Assembly (NCBI RefSeq): GCF_000004195.4
Contig: NC_030678.2
Coordinates: 154,860,547 to 154,924,546 of the forward strand
DNA: 64,000 nt
Source: Xenopus tropicalis
Lineage: Eukaryota > Chordata > Amphibia > Anura > Pipidae
Direction of reading: 5' to 3'
Shown piece after piece: positions 58,900 through 64,000 of the stretch (positions are counted from its first letter, which is position 1; each line of letters opens with the position of its first letter). Made by a program: the position numbers and the translations under genes. The notes beneath the pieces were generated by a model. It was not told the origin of the DNA and searched no databases. It was given only the letters and a program-made list of their open reading frames with translations.

Positions 58900-59321
58900 T
58901 TAAGGAAAACTATACCCCCCTAAAGAATGCTTGACCAACAGATACTTTATATCATATTAAGTGGCCTATTAAAGAATCTTAGCAAACTGGAATATATATC
59001 AGTAAATATTGCCCTTTTACATTTTTCCCTTGAGCCACCATTTAAAATTCTGCCCATTAATTGGCTGATGCAACCTAACATGTATCTGTACCTTGGTTTG
59101 TTTGTGTGCACTGTGAATCCTGTGATCCCAGGGGGCGGCTCTTAATTTTTAAAATGGCATTTTTCTATTTAGGATTACCCAATAGCACATACTACTAAAA
59201 AAATATATTTTTGTGAAAATGGTTTATTTGTATGAAGCAGGGTTTTACATTTGAGCTGGTTTATGCAACATAGTTTTTTTTATAGAGGACTACATTGTTC
59301 GGGGGTCTGGTTTTCCTTTAA
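58900..59321. mobile_element. Kolobok/T2-family MITE
   Basis: Left TTAAGGAAAACTATACCCCC, right gggtctggttttcctttaa, i.e. TTAA plus AGGAAAAC termini. This matches the TTAAAGGRR end type known for Xenopus T2 elements. Confidence 0.75.
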
Positions 59322-59875
59322 GCAGAATCTTGGTTGCCCTTTAGGAATGCAGGAAGTGCCCTTTGTGGCCTCTGATCCCTTGCTGAACCTTCCTTCTCCT
59401 ATTAACAAATTTCCCATATGAAATATTAAAAAGATGTTTAAACAGGAGCAAAAAAATATGCAATCGATTGGATCCAGGAATCCAGGAAAAGCGCTGGCAC
59501 GGAAGGAGGAAACATTATTTTGACTGTGCGACTGATTTATTAGAGAGAAGGCATCCCATTTGGCACAGAGGAACATCATTATATCTAGGAACAATGTGGC
59601 CTTAATGCAAATATTTACAATAATGAAGACTCTGCAATGTCATTAGTCAAGTTTGCTTTGCTAATTGCTGGATATCGGATGCTCTCAGTTTGCATGAAGG
59701 TGCCTGTAGGAAAAGATCTAAGGATCTAAACCCCATTGTCAGCGTGCAGGGTGTTTGCCCATTTTGTTTTATTATTATGTGCATAGGAACCAAGCAGGGC
59801 TCCCAACCAACAGGCAATTCATGGGCACTTGGTGATAATAAAAATTCATCTCTTTATAAAACAAAAGCTTAAGAA

Positions 59876-60312
59876 TAGTGATGGGCAAAATGTTTTGCCA
59901 GGCATGGATTCGTGGCAAATTTCCGCATTTCTCCATTGGCGGATTGTTTCGCGAAACGGATGAAAAAATTTGCCGTGGAAAAATTCCTCGTGTTGCCAAA
60001 AATTGTCGCCTGTGTCAAAAAAGAATAGCCGCGCAACAAAAGAATAGCCATGGGCGACAAAAGAATAGCCGTGCAATAAAAGAATAGCCATGGGCGACAA
60101 AAGAATAGCCGTGCAATAAAAGAATAGCCATGGGCGACAAAAGAATGGCCGTGCGACAAAAGAATAGCTGTGCAACAAAAGAATGGCCATGCGACAAAAG
60201 AATAGCCATGCAACATATTCACCGTTTTACGAATTTTTCAACGTTTCGTGATCTTTTGAAAGATTCGCAAATTTTTCGGCGAAGCAAAACGGGACAGATT
60301 CGCTCATCACTA
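59876..60312. mobile_element. hAT-type element (TAGTGATG ends)
   Basis: TAGTGATGGGCAAAATG and gattcgctcatcacta, weak 6-of-8 target duplicate (CTTAAGAA/CTTTAAAA). Interior array of 'gacaaaagaatagccgtg' units, longer than in the 49781 copy. Confidence 0.85.
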
Positions 60313-60632
60313 CTTTAAAACTTTGTATAGAAACCTCGTGAACAGTATTTCCTAATTTTAGAGCGAATATAGAATAAAACAGTGTCAGCACTGGCTTAGT
60401 TAGTGGCAGGTTTATTTCATTTTAATTTGAGTTTTTTTTATATTTGATTGCAAAAAGAATTCGGAATTTTTCGTTACAGTTGTGTATTTTCTTATGCCGC
60501 CCTGTTGGTGTAATTTTTAACTCTGTTCTTCCCATGGCATAACTCATTCACATAAATGGGAAAAATGCATGCAAGTAAATAAGCAGAGGTCATTTAGGTT
60601 CATTAGATAAATACAGTATAAATGTTGTAATA

Positions 60633-61392
60633 CAGGTATAGGACCCATTATCCAGAATGCTCAGGACCAAGGGTATTCCGGATAAGGGGTCTTTCCGTAA
60701 TTTGGATCTCCATACTAAAAAATCAATAAAACATTAATTAAACCCAATAGGGCTGTTCTGCCCCCAATAAGGGGTAATTATATCTTAGTTGGGATCAAGT
60801 ACAGGTACTGTTTTATTATTACAGAGAAAAGGGAATCATTTAACCATTAAATAAACCCAATAGGGCTGTTCTGCCCCCAATAAGGGGTAATTATATCTTA
60901 GTTGGGATCAAGTACAGGTACTGTTTTATTATTACAGAGAAAAGGGAATCATTTAACCATTAAATAAACCCAATAGGGCTGTTCTGCCCCCAATAAGGGG
61001 TAATTATATCTTAGTTGGGATCAAGTACAGGTACTGTTTTATTATTACAGAGAAAGGGGAATCATTTAACCATGAAATAAACCCAATAGGGCTGTTCTGC
61101 CCCCAATAAGGGGTAATTATATCTTAGTTGGGATCAAGTACAGGTACTGTTTTATTATTACAGAGAAAGGGGAATCATTTAACCATGAAATAAACCCAAT
61201 AGGGCTGTTCTGCCCCCAATAAGGGGTAATTATATCTTAGTTGGGATCAAGTACAGGTACTGTTTTATTATTACAGAGAAAAGGGAATCAGTTTTAAAAT
61301 TCAGAATCATTTGATTAAAATGGAGTCTATGGGAGATGGGATTTCTGTAACTTGGAGCTTTCTGGATAACGGGTTTCCGGATCCCATACCTG
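60633..61392 (+). mobile_element. CAGGTATGGG-end MITE with about five 113-bp units
   Basis: CAGGTATAGGACCCATTATC start, gggtttccggatcccatacctg-type end, flanked by TAATA on both sides. The units are almost identical to those at 17334 and 54800. Confidence 0.9.
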
Positions 61393-61900
61393 TAATAGCA
61401 GGGAAAATAGTTCTTATTACACAGAATGTCAGCGTCCCCTTTTTTGACCCTACAAGAAAAGCCACAAAAAAACTAATCTTTGTTAATTAGAAATATGAGT
61501 CAAAGGCTAATGCCGCACGTAGCGTAGGCTTGCCGAGAATGCACTACCTACCCCATGTGGGGCAATAGTCGACACAATAGGACCCCCCATTAGTAATTAC
61601 TGATCTGACTCAAACCCAAAGGCAGAGTCTTCTTCAGCACATTGTAGGGATTTCTCTGCCATTGTATAGTTTATATTAATCACTGATGCCTGAAAGCATG
61701 GGAGGAACATATACTGTGTATCTTGGCTAGAATAGCAGAGAGAACTTTGCCACTTCCCCCAATGAAATTTTAATCTCCAACGTCACGGTTTCAAAGGGAA
61801 TTGAATGATTAATAGTGAATAAGATTCTGCCCCTAAAACATACAGACACATATCCATGTAATTAATAAGCACATTACTAATGGAAAAACTACCTCTGGTA

Positions 61901-62335
61901 TTAAAGGAGACATATCACATAAAAATTAAGAATGTACCAGTGAATTATACTCCTCTAAATATAAAAGGAATGTGCTTAAAAAACTTCAGACTGATTTATT
62001 GAAAAATTCCACCAAACCCCACTAGTCCCGCCCATCTGTTCAACTTCCTGCTGTCTCCTTTCCCAGGCTGTGCAGAGGAGCCGGCAGTACTCAATACACT
62101 GCACTGTAGGATAGGAACCAATCAGCAGCTGGGCTGACCTGATAGGGAACTGAAACCTGTATTTGCTTGTGTGAGTGCAGGGTTGTGATTGGCTATTACC
62201 CTTCCTGCTGTGCTTCTGGTAGGGACTGTTAGGACATGCCCACTCTCCATTTGAAACACTGACAGACACCTGAGAGGATCTACAGGGAGCTCCAATAAAT
62301 GGGCCATTTTTGCAGAAAGTATTCAATTTTAGCCC
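61901..62335. mobile_element. Possible T2-like dispersed repeat
   Basis: Starts TTAAAGGAGACATATCAC, a TTAAAGGRR-type end. The interior has CCAAT-like 'aaccaatcagcagctggg'. The right end is not defined. Confidence 0.4.
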
Positions 62336-62355
62336 AAAATGTATCTGTATCTTTC

Positions 62356-64000
62356 CTGAGCTCTTTATTCCTGTATCTTAAGTTCCTGAATACCTGAGCT
62401 CTTTATTCCTGTATCATGAGTTCCTGGTTACCTTAGATCTTTATTCCTGTATCTTAAGTTCCTGAATACCTGAGCTCTTTATTCCTGTATATCGAGTTCC
62501 TGAATACCTGAGCTCTTTATTCCTGTATATCGAGTTCCTGAATACCTGAGCTCTTTATTCCTGTATATCGAGTTCCTGAATACCTGAGCTCTTTATTCCT
62601 GTATCCTGAGTTCCTGAATACCTGAGATCTTTATTCCTGTATCCTGAGTTCCTGAATACCTGAGCTCTTTATTCCTGTATCCTGAGTTCCTGGTTACCTT
62701 AGATCTTTATTCCTGTATCTTAAGTTCCTGAATACCTGAGCTCTTTATTCCTGTACCTTGAGTTCCTGAATACCTGAGCTCTTTATTCCTGTATCCTGAG
62801 TTCCTGAATACCTGAGCTCTTTATTCCTGTATCCTGAGTTCCTGAATACCTGAGCTCTTTATTCCTGTATCCTGAGTTCCTGGTTACCTTAGATCTTTAT
62901 TCCTGTATCTTAAGTTCCTGAATACCTGAGCTCTTTATTCCTGTATCTTGAGTTCCTGAATACCTGAGCTCTTTATTCCTGTATCCTGAGTTCCTGAATA
63001 CCTGAGCTCTTTATTCCTGTATCCTGAGTTCCTGGTTACCTTAGATCTTTATTCCTGTATCTTAAGTTCCTGAATACCTGAGCTCTTTATTCCTGTATAT
63101 CGAGTTCCTGAATACCTGAGCTCTTTATTCCTGTATATCGAGTTCCTGAATACCTGAGCTCTTTATTCCTGTATATCGAGTTCCTGAATACCTGAGCTCT
63201 TTATTCCTGTATCCTGAGTTCCTGAATACCTGAGCTCTTTATTCCTGTATCCTGAGTTCCTGAATACCTGAGCTCTTTATTCCTGTATCCTGAGTTCCTG
63301 GTTACCTTGGATCTTTATTCCTGTATCTTAAGTTCCTGAATACCTGAGCTCTTTATTCGGGTATATCGAGTTCCTGAATACCTGAGCTCTTTATTCCTGT
63401 ATCCTGAGTTCCTGAATACCTGAGCTCTTTATTCCTGTATCCTGAGTTCCTGAATACCTGAGCTCTTTATTCCTGTATCCTGAGTTCCTGAATACCTGAG
63501 CTCTTTATTCCTGTATCCTGAGTTCCTGAATACCTGAGCTCTTTATTCCTGTATCTTGAGTTCCTGAATACCTGAGCTCTTTAATCCTGTATCCTGAGTT
63601 CCTGAATACCTGAGCTCTTTATTCCTGTATCTCGAGTTCCTGAATACCTGAGCTCTTTATTCCTGTATCCTGAGTTTCTGAATACCTGAGCTCTTTGGTC
63701 CTGTATCTTGAGTTCCTGAATACCTGAGCTCTTTATTCCTGTACCTTGAGTTCCTGAATACCTGAGCTCTTTATTCCTGTATCCTGAGTTCCTGAATACC
63801 TGAGCTCTTTATTCCTGTATCTTGAGTTCCTGAATACCTGAGCTCTTTATTCCTGTATCCTGAGTTCCTGAATACCTGAGCTCTTTATTCCTGTATCCTG
63901 AGTTCCTGAATACCTGAGCTCTTTATTCCTGTATCCTGATTTCCTGAATACCTGAGCTCTTTATTCCTGTATCTTGAGTTCCTGAATACCTGAGCTCTTT
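62356..64000. repeat. 38-bp satellite-like array, more than 43 copies, runs off the window
   Basis: The unit is ctgagctctttattcctgta then tcctgagttcctgaatac. Variant monomers (ggttaccttagatc) recur at 38-bp multiples (62423, 62689, 62879, 63031, 63297), showing higher-order structure. No gene is in it. Confidence 0.97.

Noticed and set aside
1..64000. CRISPR arrays, bacterial operons or prophage
   Set aside because: The direct repeats are minisatellites without unique spacers, and the sequence is intron-rich vertebrate DNA.

Overview
The window is vertebrate nuclear DNA, most likely from a pipid frog (Xenopus). The coding exons match amphibian FLT1 (VEGF receptor 1). The intervening DNA is full of Xenopus-style short inverted-repeat DNA transposons (hAT, Kolobok/T2-like and foldback MITEs). 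Coding density is very low: nearly all open frames longer than 60 codons are chance frames in introns, minisatellites or transposons.

Positions 1804-34607 (+ strand) hold twelve consecutive coding exons of flt1, corresponding to human exons 2-13. They encode the extracellular region from just after the signal peptide (exon 1 lies upstream of the window) through six Ig-like domains. Exon 13 does not stop at the homologous splice site. It reads on into a 31-residue tail clearly homologous to the tail of soluble VEGFR1 (sFLT1-i13), followed by TAA and, about 490 nt later, an AATAAA. The joined coding sequence in the window gives about 666 residues, close to mature human sFLT1. Splice phases are consistent at every junction (1-2, 2-1, 1-0, 0-1, 1-0, 0-1, 1-2, 2-1, 1-2, 2-0, 0-1). 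At the point where the membrane-receptor mRNA should leave exon 13, the expected donor GGTGAG reads GGAGAG here, so the canonical GT is missing. I found no Ig-7, transmembrane or kinase exon in the remaining 29 kb.

From 34.6 to 64 kb the window is either flt1 intron 13 or flanking DNA, and is mostly repeats. The exception is a small unrecognised spliced gene at about 47.5-48.9 kb. Its 95-codon frame is rich in Lys, Glu and Leu and looks like a coiled coil, and it has good splice sites and a complete poly(A) signal.

The repeat landscape is rich. At least twelve hAT-type elements are present, ten of them with readable 8-bp target duplications, two of these nested or composite. Three long copies and two decayed copies of one MITE (ends CAGGTATGGG) carry different numbers of an internal 113-bp repeat. 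Other arrays are a 52-bp x12 array inside a MITE, a 22-bp array about 90 bp upstream of exon 13, and a 38-bp higher-order array running off the right end. There are several long palindromes, LTR-like segments and a decayed CR1-like LINE. A few repeat-free intronic blocks look like candidate regulatory elements.
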